DNA from: Gemmata palustris
GTDB lineage: Bacteria; Planctomycetota; Planctomycetia; Gemmatales; Gemmataceae
Reading direction: 5' to 3'
Assembly: GCF_017939745.1 (NCBI RefSeq)
Contig: NZ_JAGKQQ010000002.1
Location: 496,001 to 560,000, forward strand
DNA length: 64,000 nucleotides
The notes beneath the pieces are model-generated. The model made no database searches. It was given only the letters and a program-made list of their open reading frames with translations, and was not told where the DNA came from. Of the stretch, positions 1-7,882 are shown piece after piece (the stretch's first letter is position 1; the number at the start of each line of letters is the position of its first letter). The translations under genes and the position numbers were made by a program.

Positions 1-907
1 CGAGCCGCTCCTCGAACATCCGCTTGCGGTGCGGCTCTTCGATTGCCGCGACCTGCTTGCGCAAGTCTTTTGTCAGCTCTTCGTAGTTGCGAAGCGCGAT
101 CGCGCGGGCTTTAGCTTCTGCTGAAGTCGCAACGGGAACGTCTTTGCGGAAATTCGCGGGCGTGAAGAACGCTTGCAGCCGGAAGTAGTCCTTCTGCGAG
201 ATCGGTTCGAACTTGTGATCGTGGCACCGCGCGCAGGTGACCGTGAGCCCCAGAAATGCCAGGGCCGCGGTATCGGTCATGTCGGTCAGGGTGTTCAGGC
301 GCCGTTGGGCCTGGTCCGCGGAGTCGGTCATGTCCGGGCCGAGCAAGTTGAAGCCGGTCGCGACGAGTGCTTCAGGGTTGTTGGGGAAGGCCTCATCCCC
401 CGCGAGTTGCTCGATGATGAACCGGTCGAAGGGCTTGTCGTCGTTGAACGATTTGATGACGTAGTCGCGGTACCGCCACGCATCCGGGCGCGGTTCATCG
501 AACTCGTAGCCGTTGGTGTCCGCATAGCGCGCCAAATCGAGCCAGTGCCGGCCCCAGCGCTCGCCGTATCTGGAACTCGCGAGCAAGCGATCGACCACCT
601 TGGCCCACGCATCGGGGGCCTTGTCGTTGACGAACGCATCAATTTCTTCGGGCGTCGGTGGCAGACCGTGGAGGTCGAACGTGACGCGCCGGATGAGTTG
701 CTCGCGTGTCGCGGTCGGCGCGGGCGACAGTTTCGCAGCGACCAACTTCGCGCGAATGAAAGCGTCGATGGGGTTCGCGAACGAGTGCCCTTCAACGGCG
801 GGCACCTTCGGGCGCTCGGGTTTCTTCCAGGCCCAGTGGTTTTGCGGCTCGTCCGCCTGACACGGCGCGAGCGCGACGAAGATCAACAGTGCGGCAGCGG
901 TTCGCAT
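1..907 (-). CDS. DUF1549 (PSCyt2) secreted protein, 3' end outside window
   Basis: The protein runs off the left edge, so only about 302 N-terminal residues are present. It begins MRTAAALLIFVALAPCQADE, a Sec signal peptide, and continues into a DUF1549-like region with LIRRVTFDLHGLPPTPEEID, YGERWGRHWLDLARYADTNG and a cytochrome-c-like CARCHDHKF motif near residue 225. These are hallmarks of the planctomycete PSCyt2 family, usually followed by DUF1553 and often paired with a DUF1501 gene; the role is unproven, with polysaccharide or sulfatase-linked degradation often proposed. The ATG at 905-907 gives a good signal peptide. It is divergent from the PARG-like gene, with a 165-bp gap that should hold both promoters. 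Confidence 0.9.
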   Translation of the reverse strand, partial: MRTAAALLIFVALAPCQADEPQNHWAWKKPERPKVPAVEGHSFANPIDAFIRAKLVAAKLSPAPTATREQLIRRVTFDLHGLPPTPEEIDAFVNDKAPDAWAKVVDRLLASSRYGERWGRHWLDLARYADTNGYEFDEPRPDAWRYRDYVIKSFNDDKPFDRFIIEQLAGDEAFPNNPEALVATGFNLLGPDMTDSADQAQRRLNTLTDMTDTAALAFLGLTVTCARCHDHKFEPISQKDYFRLQAFFTPANFRKDVPVATSAEAKARAIALRNYEELTKDLRKQVAAIEEPHRKRMFEERL

Positions 908-1072
908 CGTTGAGCGCCGGGAGGGAGAGCGGGCGGGTTGAAGAAAGTATACCCGCACCGCGAACCGCGTCACAAGCACGCGCCGTCTGTTTGTCGGGTG
1001 CGATTTTTACCTTCGGGACCGCGCACGAATACACCAACGAAGGGTTCGCTCTCCTTACTTCGCGGGGCGCTC

Positions 1073-2074
1073 ATGTCCGAAATACCCGAACCGATTTGCC
1101 GCCGGGAGTTCGATACGGCCGCGCTCGTCGCGGAGTTCCCACCGCGGTTCTACCACCCGAACAAGAAAATTGTGTACGGCATCTCGTGCCCGCTCGACTC
1201 GGTTCATTCCGGGCGCATCACGTTCTCGCGCTGGTCCGCGCTCGAACTCCCAACGGAGGTGCCCCAAAACGCAATCGCCATTGAGTCGCGCGAGGATTAC
1301 TTCGGCTACGAACCCGTACCCGCCGGCGCGGCGCGCGTGGAGTGGTACCTGAACTTCTCTCACTACGATCTGTTCTGCGCATACAGCGGAGCACTATTCG
1401 CGCAGGATGAAATGCAGGTGACGGAGCACCCGGCGCTGGGCTCACTTCGCGAATCGCTGTTGAAATCAGACCTCGAACCGCTGACGGTCAAAGACGGAAC
1501 GCCCACTCCGGCGCTCGTTGCGGGAGTCGAGCGCCGGTGCCGCGTGGCGATTAACCCGGACGCCTCGCTCGGCCGCCCGGTCGGGCTGTACGGCAACAAT
1601 TTCACCCGCGCGAAACCCGACGCGATCGCCCGCGCGACCGAACCACTCGTTCCGCCGACAATCACAAATGTGCTCGCGATGGAAGCCCCGACCGGCGGCT
1701 CCGGGCGTTACGCACGGAACGAAATCGAGTACATCCTGCGCACCGCGTACACGGGCTTTGTGGCCACGCGCATCGAATCGGCCCGGCTGTCCGCATCGCC
1801 AGAGGTGGTGATCCACACCGGGTACTGGGGGTGCGGCGCTTACGGCGGGCACCGCACTCTGATGGCGCTGCTTCAGATCCTGGCGGCACGAATGGCGAAA
1901 CTCGATCGACTGGTGTTTCACACCGGTGACGCGGCCGGCTCCGCGACGTTCAACAACGCGCTCACGGTAGCCGAACGCGACCTCGGATTGGGAACGTCAC
2001 CAACCCCGCTCGCGGCAGTCATCGACAAACTCGACGCGATGGCGTTCCGCTGGGGCGTCGGTGACGGGAACTGA
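1073..2074 (+). CDS. PARG-like (poly-ADP-ribose glycohydrolase) macrodomain protein, divergent
   Basis: 333 residues from ATG 1073; an upstream in-frame ATG at 938 gives a non-conserved Arg-rich extension and is rejected. The C-terminal half carries HTGYWGCGAYGGHRTLMALL, which matches the GNWGCGAFGG block of eukaryotic and bacterial PARG, and LRTAYTGF, which matches PARG LNKAYCGF. Residues about 96-117 read NFSHYDLFCAYSGALFAQDE; this aligns without gaps to the PARG catalytic loop NFANRFVGGGVTSAGLVQEE as I remember it, but the GGG is FCA and the acid pair is DE instead of EE. It would remove ADP-ribose chains if active. The altered glycine loop makes catalysis uncertain. No signal peptide, so probably cytoplasmic. 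Family assignment rests on motif alignment by eye. Confidence 0.75.
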   Translation: MSEIPEPICRREFDTAALVAEFPPRFYHPNKKIVYGISCPLDSVHSGRITFSRWSALELPTEVPQNAIAIESREDYFGYEPVPAGAARVEWYLNFSHYDLFCAYSGALFAQDEMQVTEHPALGSLRESLLKSDLEPLTVKDGTPTPALVAGVERRCRVAINPDASLGRPVGLYGNNFTRAKPDAIARATEPLVPPTITNVLAMEAPTGGSGRYARNEIEYILRTAYTGFVATRIESARLSASPEVVIHTGYWGCGAYGGHRTLMALLQILAARMAKLDRLVFHTGDAAGSATFNNALTVAERDLGLGTSPTPLAAVIDKLDAMAFRWGVGDGN

Positions 2075-2119
2075 CTATTCATTCCCCAACACCGCCGATC
2101 CCGTACCCGCGAAGCTCGG

Positions 2120-3523
2120 TTACTGATTCGCCCCTTGCTGTAAGTGCAGCGCGACGCGGACCGCGGTAGCTTCGGCTTGCTCCACGCAGTCGGCCATTGC
2201 GACGCCGCGATAAGCGTTACCGGTCAGGAACAGGCCGGCGTGCTTCGCGGCCAGCGCGTCGATTCGGGCCACGCGGTCGAGGTGGCCGATGACGTACTGG
2301 GGGATCGCGTTCGGCCACCGCACGATGCGCTGAAACACCGGCTCACCGGTCACGCCCATTGCGCGCCGGATCTCGTCGTGGACGGCCCGCGCCAGGCGCT
2401 CGTCGTCCCACTCTACTTGTTCGGCGCGGTGGACCCCGCCGCACAGTGCGCGCCACAACACGAACCCCTGCGGCGCGCGGTCCGGGAAGATGCTCGAACA
2501 CCACTGCACGCCGAGCACGTCGCGCCGGGTATTTTGTGGCGCGATATAGCCGAACCCGTCGTGTTCACCGGGGCAATGCTCGGCGCGGTAGCCCAGTGCC
2601 ACCACCGCGATGCGGTTGTACGGGATCGCGCCCACTTCATCTGCCAGTGCCGGGTCCAAGTCCGCGAGGATCACGGCCTGTTCGTAGGCCGGGCACGCCA
2701 GTACGACCGCGTCCGCGGACCACGAGTACCCGGTCTGATCGTAGACCTGCCACGGCGCCACGCTCGCGGTCTCGGTGACGGTCTGAACCTCGACCCCGCA
2801 CCGCACGGAATCGCCGAGGGTCTCGCACAGGCCGTCGACGAGCACGCCCAGGCCCTCGCGGAACGACCACATCTTCATCGGGCCGGGCACGGGTTCGCCG
2901 CGCGCCTTCGCGTCGCGCTTCCGCTTCTTCGCGGCGCGCATGAACCCGCGGACCACGCTGCCCGCTTCGCGCTCCATCACGGGCAACCGGGGGAACGCCG
3001 CGGCCACACTGAGCATCGCGGGGTCGCCGCCGTGAATGCCGGTCACGAGCGCGTCGGCGAACACGTCCGCGGCTTCTTTGCCCGCGCGCCGCGTGGCGAA
3101 CTCCTGGACCGATTCTTCCGTGCCCGGGGGCGGGGCTTTTCGCCACGGTTCGGTGAGCAGTTGCCACTTACCGCGGCGCGAGAGAAGGGGCGTGGTGAGC
3201 AACCCGAGGGGGCCGCTCGGGAGCTTGTGGAGCTTGTTCCCGACGAAGACGTAGCGGTTCTTGCGGCTCCCGTCGCTGGCCGCGACGAGCCGGTCCGAGA
3301 GCCCCAAATCGCGCACGAGGTTCGGGATCGCGGGGGTGCGGTCCAGGAACCCGTTCGGCCCGCACTCGACGCGGAACCCGCGGTGGTCTTCCGTGACGAT
3401 GTTCCCGCCGGGCCGGTCACGCGGTTCCAGAACCGTGACCGCCGTACCCGGGGCGAACTGCTTGAGCCGGAAGGCGACCGTTAGCCCGGTCAGCCCCCCG
3501 CCCACGACGATAACGTGCGGCAT
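2120..3523 (-). CDS. hemG: Protoporphyrinogen/coproporphyrinogen III oxidase (FAD)
   Basis: 467 residues. The N-terminus VIVVGGGLTGLTVAFRLKQ is the FAD-binding Rossmann dinucleotide fold, followed by LEPRDRPGGNIVTE and GFRVECGPNGFLDRTP, typical of HemY-type protoporphyrinogen IX oxidases. The C-terminal GLFLTGNAYRGVAMADCVEQ is the second FAD-contact motif. It catalyses oxygen-dependent six-electron oxidation of (copro)porphyrinogen in haem synthesis, at the membrane or in the cytosol. Length is normal for the family. It begins 3 bp after the stop of the small secreted-protein gene upstream, so the two are probably co-transcribed. Some databases call this family hemY or cgoX; which porphyrinogen is used cannot be told from the sequence. 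Confidence 0.93.
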   Translation of the reverse strand: MPHVIVVGGGLTGLTVAFRLKQFAPGTAVTVLEPRDRPGGNIVTEDHRGFRVECGPNGFLDRTPAIPNLVRDLGLSDRLVAASDGSRKNRYVFVGNKLHKLPSGPLGLLTTPLLSRRGKWQLLTEPWRKAPPPGTEESVQEFATRRAGKEAADVFADALVTGIHGGDPAMLSVAAAFPRLPVMEREAGSVVRGFMRAAKKRKRDAKARGEPVPGPMKMWSFREGLGVLVDGLCETLGDSVRCGVEVQTVTETASVAPWQVYDQTGYSWSADAVVLACPAYEQAVILADLDPALADEVGAIPYNRIAVVALGYRAEHCPGEHDGFGYIAPQNTRRDVLGVQWCSSIFPDRAPQGFVLWRALCGGVHRAEQVEWDDERLARAVHDEIRRAMGVTGEPVFQRIVRWPNAIPQYVIGHLDRVARIDALAAKHAGLFLTGNAYRGVAMADCVEQAEATAVRVALHLQQGANQ

Positions 3524-3526
3524 GAG

Positions 3527-3997
3527 TTATTTCGGTACCCCGACGACCTTCGCTCGGCCGTCCTTGATGCGGACCAGAAGTCCCCCGCGTTCCTTCCCGT
3601 CCCGCACGATCATCACGACGTAACCGGTTTTACCGAGAACCGTTTCAATGTCCGCGAGTTGTTTTTCCCGCTCCTTGTTCAAGCCCCGGTCTTCAAATTT
3701 CTTGCGGAACGCGGTGCTATCGAGGAGCGTGCCGAGTTCGGTCGGCACCCTCTCCGGCTCCACTTTTTCCAGGAACGGCTTGAGGGCGTCCTTCAGTTCT
3801 TCGGACTTGGTGATCGGTTCGGCTTTCCCGTCGAGGATGAACGGCACGTCTACCGTCTTGAGCACGGCGTCGAGATCCTTGGCTTTGACGGCTTTCAGGA
3901 AAGCGAGGGACACGTCCTTCACGTTCTCTTCGTCCTTGTCGGCGGCCGATACCGGCACGGCGAGCGCGACCAGCAGAGCAACGGCGAGCGGGCGCAT
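3527..3997 (-). CDS. Small secreted protein of unknown function upstream of hemG
   Basis: 156 residues from ATG 3997, which has a strong GGGAGG ribosome site just upstream; a longer open frame to 4144 adds a Cys-rich tail that lacks protein character. Residues 1-19 (MRPLAVALLVALAVPVSAAD) form a Sec signal peptide. The mature part is charged and alpha/beta in pattern (AFLKAVKAKDLDAVLKTVDV, then VVMIVRDGKERGGLLVRIKD), resembling the NTF2/SnoaL-like DUF4878-type secreted domains. I do not recognise a specific family. It ends 3 bp before hemG and is probably in one transcript with it, but no functional link to haem synthesis is visible. Confidence 0.8.
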   Translation of the reverse strand: MRPLAVALLVALAVPVSAADKDEENVKDVSLAFLKAVKAKDLDAVLKTVDVPFILDGKAEPITKSEELKDALKPFLEKVEPERVPTELGTLLDSTAFRKKFEDRGLNKEREKQLADIETVLGKTGYVVMIVRDGKERGGLLVRIKDGRAKVVGVPK

Positions 3998-4138
3998 TGG
4001 CGGAACCTCCCGTGGGGCAAAACACCCGCGGTATTGTACCGAACTCCAAGTTGCGAACTTGGAAAGAGTCTCCGGGCACGCGACCGAATTGCGTTCTAAG
4101 CTCAAAACGGACCCTTTTTGGCAACCGGAACCGCAGCC

Positions 4139-5224
4139 ATGCAATTATTTTGCCCCGCCTGCCAAACCGCGTTCGCGGGAACGCAGCGGTGCCCGCGGTG
4201 CGAGGGATTGCTGCTGCTCCCGCACGAAGCGGCCACCGTAGAGTCGCCCCACTTCAAGGCGCCCGCGCCCCCGCCGCCCGAGCCGACGCCGTTCGGCCGG
4301 GTCATTGTGGGCGCGGTGTTCGCGCTGGGGTTGTACCTCGGTTTGCGGAAGCTCGCGATGGGCGCGGTCCTCGCCGCGCACCCGGAACCGGATTCGTGGT
4401 GGACCTCGTTCGAGGGCCTCGCCACCGTGTGCGGCGCGCAGGTCGTGGCGGTCGTGTTCGGGGCCGTGCTCGCCGCGGCCGGTCGGGTCGGCGGGTTCGT
4501 GTTCGGCGCGACCGTCGGCGGGGTGTGCGGCGGGCTGTTCCTCGCGTCCGAACTCGTGGCCGGCGCGCCGTTTCGCGACCTCGTGCTGTACATCCAACCG
4601 CTGGTACTGGTCGCCGTGGGCGGGATCGCGGGGGTGTTCGCTGCGCGCGTGTGGGGCGCAGTGCCCGTGATCGACATGCCGATCCCCCCAGCGCACAAAC
4701 TCAGCTCGTTGTGCTTCACTCCGGACCCGCGCGCGGCGACCGGGCGCCCGACGGCCTGGGGGCGCGTTTTGATCGGTGCGGTGCTGATGGTGATCGCGAT
4801 CGCGGCGTCCGACCAGGTGCGCCAGGGGATGCAGAAGTATTCCGACGGGATGCTGAAGGTCGGGAGCGTGGGACAGGCGCAGTTCATCACCTGGCAGTTC
4901 GCGGTGCTCGGCGTACTGACGGGCGGGGCGATCGCCGGGGCGACCACCGGCGCGGGGCTCCGGCACGGGCTCGTTGCCGGCGTGTTCGGTGCGGTCGGCG
5001 TACTCGGTGCGACGGCCCTGCACGGGGAAGCGCTGAGCCCCGTGAATTACTGGTTGGGACAATTATCGCTCAGCGAACTCGCGCCAACGGACCCCGCCGC
5101 GGTCGGCGCCGCGGTCGGCGGGGTGCTGTTCCTCGCGCTGCTCGGCGGTTGGCTCGGCGGGGCGCTGTTCCAGCCCCTCGCACCCGATTATATGCGCGGG
5201 CGGCTGAAGACGGGAATGTATTGA
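4139..5224 (+). CDS. Zinc-ribbon multi-pass membrane protein
   Basis: 361 residues from ATG 4139 (MQLFCPACQTAFAGTQRCPR). An N-terminal zinc ribbon has two CxxC pairs, CPAC and CPRC, within the first 21 residues. A proline-rich linker (about 45-56) leads to six to eight hydrophobic segments rich in Gly/Ala/Val, from about residue 60 to 345, arranged as two similar halves: each starts with a PFGRVIVGAV- or AWGRVLIGAV-like segment. Such zinc-ribbon membrane proteins are common in planctomycetes and have no assigned role. Function unknown; a duplicated membrane domain is inferred from the repeated segments. Confidence 0.8.
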   Translation: MQLFCPACQTAFAGTQRCPRCEGLLLLPHEAATVESPHFKAPAPPPPEPTPFGRVIVGAVFALGLYLGLRKLAMGAVLAAHPEPDSWWTSFEGLATVCGAQVVAVVFGAVLAAAGRVGGFVFGATVGGVCGGLFLASELVAGAPFRDLVLYIQPLVLVAVGGIAGVFAARVWGAVPVIDMPIPPAHKLSSLCFTPDPRAATGRPTAWGRVLIGAVLMVIAIAASDQVRQGMQKYSDGMLKVGSVGQAQFITWQFAVLGVLTGGAIAGATTGAGLRHGLVAGVFGAVGVLGATALHGEALSPVNYWLGQLSLSELAPTDPAAVGAAVGGVLFLALLGGWLGGALFQPLAPDYMRGRLKTGMY

Positions 5225-5328
5225 AGGGGTTCCGAATACCATGTGCCCGGCGCCCGTTCCTGGGCCGTTCGGACGTCGGGGCTGAACCGATATGTGCCGA
5301 TTGACCGCACGGGAACTCGCCCTCCACC

Positions 5329-5436
5329 GCCGAACACCAAGCTCACCGGCCGCGCACACCGCGCCACGGTCCTGAAGCCATGCAATTTACCCCGGTCTGT
5401 TGCAGCGGCGGGCTCCGGCAGACGCCCTTACCAGGC
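5329..5436 (-). repeat. attC-like site 1 (end of array)
   Basis: The right half is clear: GGTG box, 8-nt spacer AGCTTGGT, core GTTCGGC (5329-5335 on the plus strand as GCCGAAC). The left half is weak: TGCCGGAGCC at about 5408-5417 may be the L'' box, and GCCTGGT overlapping the stop codon of the 5428-5754 gene may be a decayed left core. No gene follows it, so it closes the array. Confidence 0.4.
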
Positions 5437-5754
5437 CTCTTTGCGCGCGGCCCGGACCCGCTGCCAAACCGCGTCCGGCATCCCGCCCTGCCACACCCCA
5501 CCGAGCAAGTGATTGAACCGCGGATCGCTCGCCCCCCGATCCTCCACGCGCCCGATGAAGGCGGCACCGTGCGAGCCGAGGAGCGTTTCCAACGGCCCCG
5601 CCGCGAGCAGGGCCAGATCGTCGGGCGACAGTTCATGTTGGAGAAGCGCGAGGACGGCGCCCCAGGCATGTTCAGGTTGCTCGGTGCATGCCTCGAACAG
5701 GCAGTGGTCGCCCGCGAACCATGCCGCGACCAATTCTTCGACCGCTGGTTCCAT
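5428..5754 (-). CDS. Small DUF6869-like protein, cassette gene
   Basis: 108 residues from ATG 5754, chosen because it lies 8 nt after the cassette core and follows a GAGG ribosome site; the open frame extends to 5811 but that part lies inside the recombination-like site. The sequence (VEELVAAWFAGDH, WGAVLALLQHELSPDDLALL, LLGSHGAAFIGRVEDRGASD, FNHLLGGVWQGGMPDAVW) resembles the short planctomycete and proteobacterial DUF6869 family. Cytoplasmic, alpha-helical, function unknown. Last gene of the cassette array. Confidence 0.75.
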   Translation of the reverse strand: MEPAVEELVAAWFAGDHCLFEACTEQPEHAWGAVLALLQHELSPDDLALLAAGPLETLLGSHGAAFIGRVEDRGASDPRFNHLLGGVWQGGMPDAVWQRVRAARKEAW

Positions 5755-5762
5755 GACGCCTC

Positions 5763-5901
5763 GCCGAGCATACAGCTCACCGGCCCGGCCGCGCAACCCC
5801 GCGCGGCACATTAAGTAGGGAGCGGTGAGAATCAGATCATGCCCCGCCGGTCAGGTGCTGCGCCTGCTCCGGCGCGACACGGGCGGCTCGAACCGTTCAG
5901 T
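5763..5901 (-). repeat. attC-like site between cassettes (site 0)
   Basis: Minus-strand order: left core ACTGAAC (overlapping the TGA stop of the upstream cassette gene), 9-nt spacer GGTTCGAGC, CGCC box, long centre, GGTG box, 8-nt spacer AGCTGTAT, right core GCTCGGC. It is the longest of the sites at 139 bp. Confidence 0.55.
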
Positions 5902-6394
5902 CTTCTCGCCGCCTCAAGAGATCAAGTGCCCTGTTCTTCGCATCAACGACCCTCTGCGACTGGAGATCGGTGTTGCCCTGTAGGTGCTTCTCGTAGCGCT
6001 TCTGCCACTTCCCGGGACCGTACTTCCGGTCCAACATCACGGTTACGTCCGCGTGCCTCAATAGGAGTGCGTAACAACACATCCGCTGGAACATTGAGAT
6101 CGATACGTCGAGGCATTCCTCAACCCACCCCAAGCCATCGAACTTCATGAGCATGAGTTGGACTTCCACCCCGATGTCGATGCCGCGGATCACCAGTTCC
6201 TCGAACTCTTCGGAGCTGTCGCTGACGACAGCGATGCGGTCACCCTGCCAAGTACCGTGCTCGGAAAGGAGAATCGCCAGAGCCCGCGAACCAGGCTCGG
6301 TACCAACCCTATTGAAACGGTTATTCAGGCCGTCGAGGCCACAGCGGAAAAACTGCTCCTTATCGCGGTTGACGTAGAAGTAACTTAAACTCAT
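5897..6394 (-). CDS. Hypothetical protein, cassette gene
   Basis: 165 residues from ATG 6394 (MSLSYFYVNRDKEQFFRCG), which lies 10 nt after the cassette core GTTCGGG; the open frame upstream to 6427 runs through the recombination-like site and is excluded. The protein is soluble, with a central acidic stretch (DSSEEFEELVIRGIDIGVEV) and a basic C-terminus (KNRALDLLRRRED). I do not recognise the family. Base composition is noticeably less GC-rich than the neighbours, fitting horizontal acquisition. Confidence 0.7.
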   Translation of the reverse strand: MSLSYFYVNRDKEQFFRCGLDGLNNRFNRVGTEPGSRALAILLSEHGTWQGDRIAVVSDSSEEFEELVIRGIDIGVEVQLMLMKFDGLGWVEECLDVSISMFQRMCCYALLLRHADVTVMLDRKYGPGKWQKRYEKHLQGNTDLQSQRVVDAKNRALDLLRRRED

Positions 6395-6404
6395 CGGCCT
6401 TATC

Positions 6405-6495
6405 CCCGAACGACACAGATCACCCACACCGCGCCTTGGCGCGGTGGTCAGGGGCGCCTACACGCGGCCGGATCAGGTGCAGCGCTCGGTTTGGC
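6405..6495 (-). repeat. attC-like site between cassettes (site 5)
   Basis: Left core GCCAAAC, 9-nt spacer CGAGCGCTG, box CACCTGATCC, a strong central hairpin ACCGCGCC-AA-GGCGCGGT, GGTG box, 9-nt spacer ATCTGTGTC, right core GTTCGGG. The left half overlaps the last 16 codons of the 6448-6948 gene. Confidence 0.6.
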
Positions 6496-6948
6496 CCCTC
6501 CCGGATGTCCACAATGGGAGCATGTGGTGCCATCCCAACGATAGGCGAATCCGCAGTGGGGACAGCTCCCGACTCGCCCCCACTGCTCACGTGCGGCGGT
6601 CGGGTACTTCAACCAGCCGCAATGCGAGCACTCGGATTCCTCGCCGAAGGTCAATTTGGCCCGGCACCCAGGGCAACGAGGCGCGGGTGGCTGCTGTTCC
6701 TCGACCCGAGGAACCGTGCGGGGATCGGATTCGACACTGAACCAATCCAACGGCGCGCCCGCCAGCACCGCATCAATCAGGGCCAACGCCTTCCACAGCA
6801 CGCTACAACCACGACACCGCACCAACCAGTTCATGCCCGGTCCGCGCCCCCCGCTCATGTGCCCCGGTTCAAAGCGGTCGAAATCCGAGGCCCCGCACCG
6901 CAAGCAGGACTCGGGAGTAAGCTGTCGGAGATGACGCACGTCGATCAA
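6448..6948 (-). CDS. Multi-zinc-ribbon protein, cassette gene
   Basis: 166 residues if translation starts at TTG 6948, which is 18 nt after the cassette core and preceded by GAGGG; a GTG at 6939 is an alternative. It carries successive Cys pairs: CLRC and CRGC (about 15-48), CPGC and CSHC (about 91-110), CPHC and CSHC (about 129-147), making three zinc ribbons. No enzymatic domain is visible. A nucleic-acid or protein-binding role is typical for such ribbons but is only inference here. Confidence 0.75.
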   Translation of the reverse strand: MIDVRHLRQLTPESCLRCGASDFDRFEPGHMSGGRGPGMNWLVRCRGCSVLWKALALIDAVLAGAPLDWFSVESDPRTVPRVEEQQPPAPRCPGCRAKLTFGEESECSHCGWLKYPTAAREQWGRVGSCPHCGFAYRWDGTTCSHCGHPGGAKPSAAPDPAACRRP

Positions 6949-6966
6949 CGAAAGATCCCTCGCGGA

Positions 6967-7053
6967 GCCGAACGACCAAGCTCACCAGCCGCACATACGG
7001 CAACTGGTGCTGAAAAACTACGTGGCTGGGTCCGGTGCAGTACCCGGTTCAGC
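6967..7053 (-). repeat. attC-like site between cassettes (site 2)
   Basis: Left core GCTGAAC, 9-nt spacer CGGGTACTG, box CACCGGACCCAGC, centre with CACCAG/CTGGTG inverted repeat, GGTG box, 9-nt spacer AGCTTGGTC, right core GTTCGGC. The left core begins 6 bp after the stop of the upstream cassette gene, as expected for an attC site. 87 bp. Confidence 0.62.
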
Positions 7054-7059
7054 GGTGGG

Positions 7060-7470
7060 CTATTCACCCCAAAAACCGCGGACGAATGGCGGAAAATTGA
7101 GAGCGTCGGCCGATGCCACTCCGAACGCGCTCATCAACTCCAGGTAGGTCGGTTCCACCGTATCACGACCCGACTCGTCCACCGGGCCAAATGCCCGCCC
7201 AGCCGACGATCCCAGCCCGTACACGCAGTCGATGCGGCCGCCCCAGGTCGAGTAGTCAATGAACAGCCAGTTGGTCGTATCGCCCAGCCCAGCCTCGGCG
7301 AGCAACCGCCGCACCTCGTCTGGACCTGGCTGTTTGCCAGTGTGTCCGGGCAGGCTGATCCCGACACCCGTGAACGGTGCGGATATTTCCCGCCAAACCG
7401 CTCCGATGGGGAGCTTGGCAGGTCGATCGACTCGCGGTTGTGCGAAGAACCCAGTAAACCGATACCCCAC
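7060..7470 (-). CDS. Hypothetical protein, cassette gene
   Basis: 136 residues from GTG 7470, preceded at 7 nt by a strong AAGGAGG ribosome site that itself lies just after the cassette core GTTCGGC; this decides against the longer frame to 7503, which would begin inside the site. The protein contains GVWREISAPF-, DEVRRLLAEAGLGDTTNWLF- and STWGGRIDCVYGLG-type segments and no signal peptide or membrane helix. Family not recognised. Confidence 0.72.
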   Translation of the reverse strand: MGYRFTGFFAQPRVDRPAKLPIGAVWREISAPFTGVGISLPGHTGKQPGPDEVRRLLAEAGLGDTTNWLFIDYSTWGGRIDCVYGLGSSAGRAFGPVDESGRDTVEPTYLELMSAFGVASADALNFPPFVRGFWGE

Positions 7471-7484
7471 CGACGGCCTCCTTC

Positions 7485-7597
7485 GCCGAACGACCACGCT
7501 CACCGGCCGGGCCGGGATCGCAACCGGCTACAGCGATGCGCGGCGAGCAACACCAAACCAATCACGTAGCCGGGTCCGGCGCCGCGGCGGGTTCGGC
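7485..7597 (-). repeat. attC-like site between cassettes (site 3)
   Basis: Left core GCCGAAC and right core GTTCGGC are exact complements. Plan: left core, 9-nt spacer CCGCCGCGG, box CGCCGGACCCGGC, centre, GGTG box, 9-nt spacer AGCGTGGTC, right core. The left box is nearly identical to that of the 6967-7053 site. It overlaps the last 12 codons of the 7562-7861 gene. 113 bp. Confidence 0.62.
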
Positions 7598-7861
7598 CTC
7601 TGCGACCCAGACTTGTGTCCCGACCGGCGCGTCCAACGGCTGCCAGTCCGGTAGCACCAACGCCCAGAACGGCGTCGGGTTGGCATGCACAGGGTTGAGG
7701 CACACGACCGTCGTCCGGCGGGCGCTCTCATCTGGCCGCCGCAGTTCCAGCGTGTCGCCGATGCGCAGCCCGTGATCGAGCTGACCGACGCTCGGGAAGA
7801 GGATCAGCCCGAGCCTCCGCACCGTGAAACTATCGCCCACCGTGAACGCGAAACGCCACAC
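7562..7861 (-). CDS. Small EF-Tu-domain-2-like beta-barrel protein, cassette gene
   Basis: 99 residues from GTG 7861, which follows GGAGGG at 10 nt and lies 21 nt after the cassette core; the frame to 7960 runs back through the site and is rejected. The sequence WRFAFTVGDSFTVRRLGLIL, LRIGDTLELRRPD, ARRTTVVCLNPV and APVGTQVWV resembles short bacterial proteins with a translation-factor beta-barrel fold (EF-Tu domain 2-like), where the family pattern is F-x-V-x-D-x-F and PVGTEVW. Function unknown; likely soluble. Confidence 0.7.
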   Translation of the reverse strand: MWRFAFTVGDSFTVRRLGLILFPSVGQLDHGLRIGDTLELRRPDESARRTTVVCLNPVHANPTPFWALVLPDWQPLDAPVGTQVWVAEAEPAAAPDPAT

Positions 7862-7882
7862 GCCACAGCGCCCTCCGGGACG

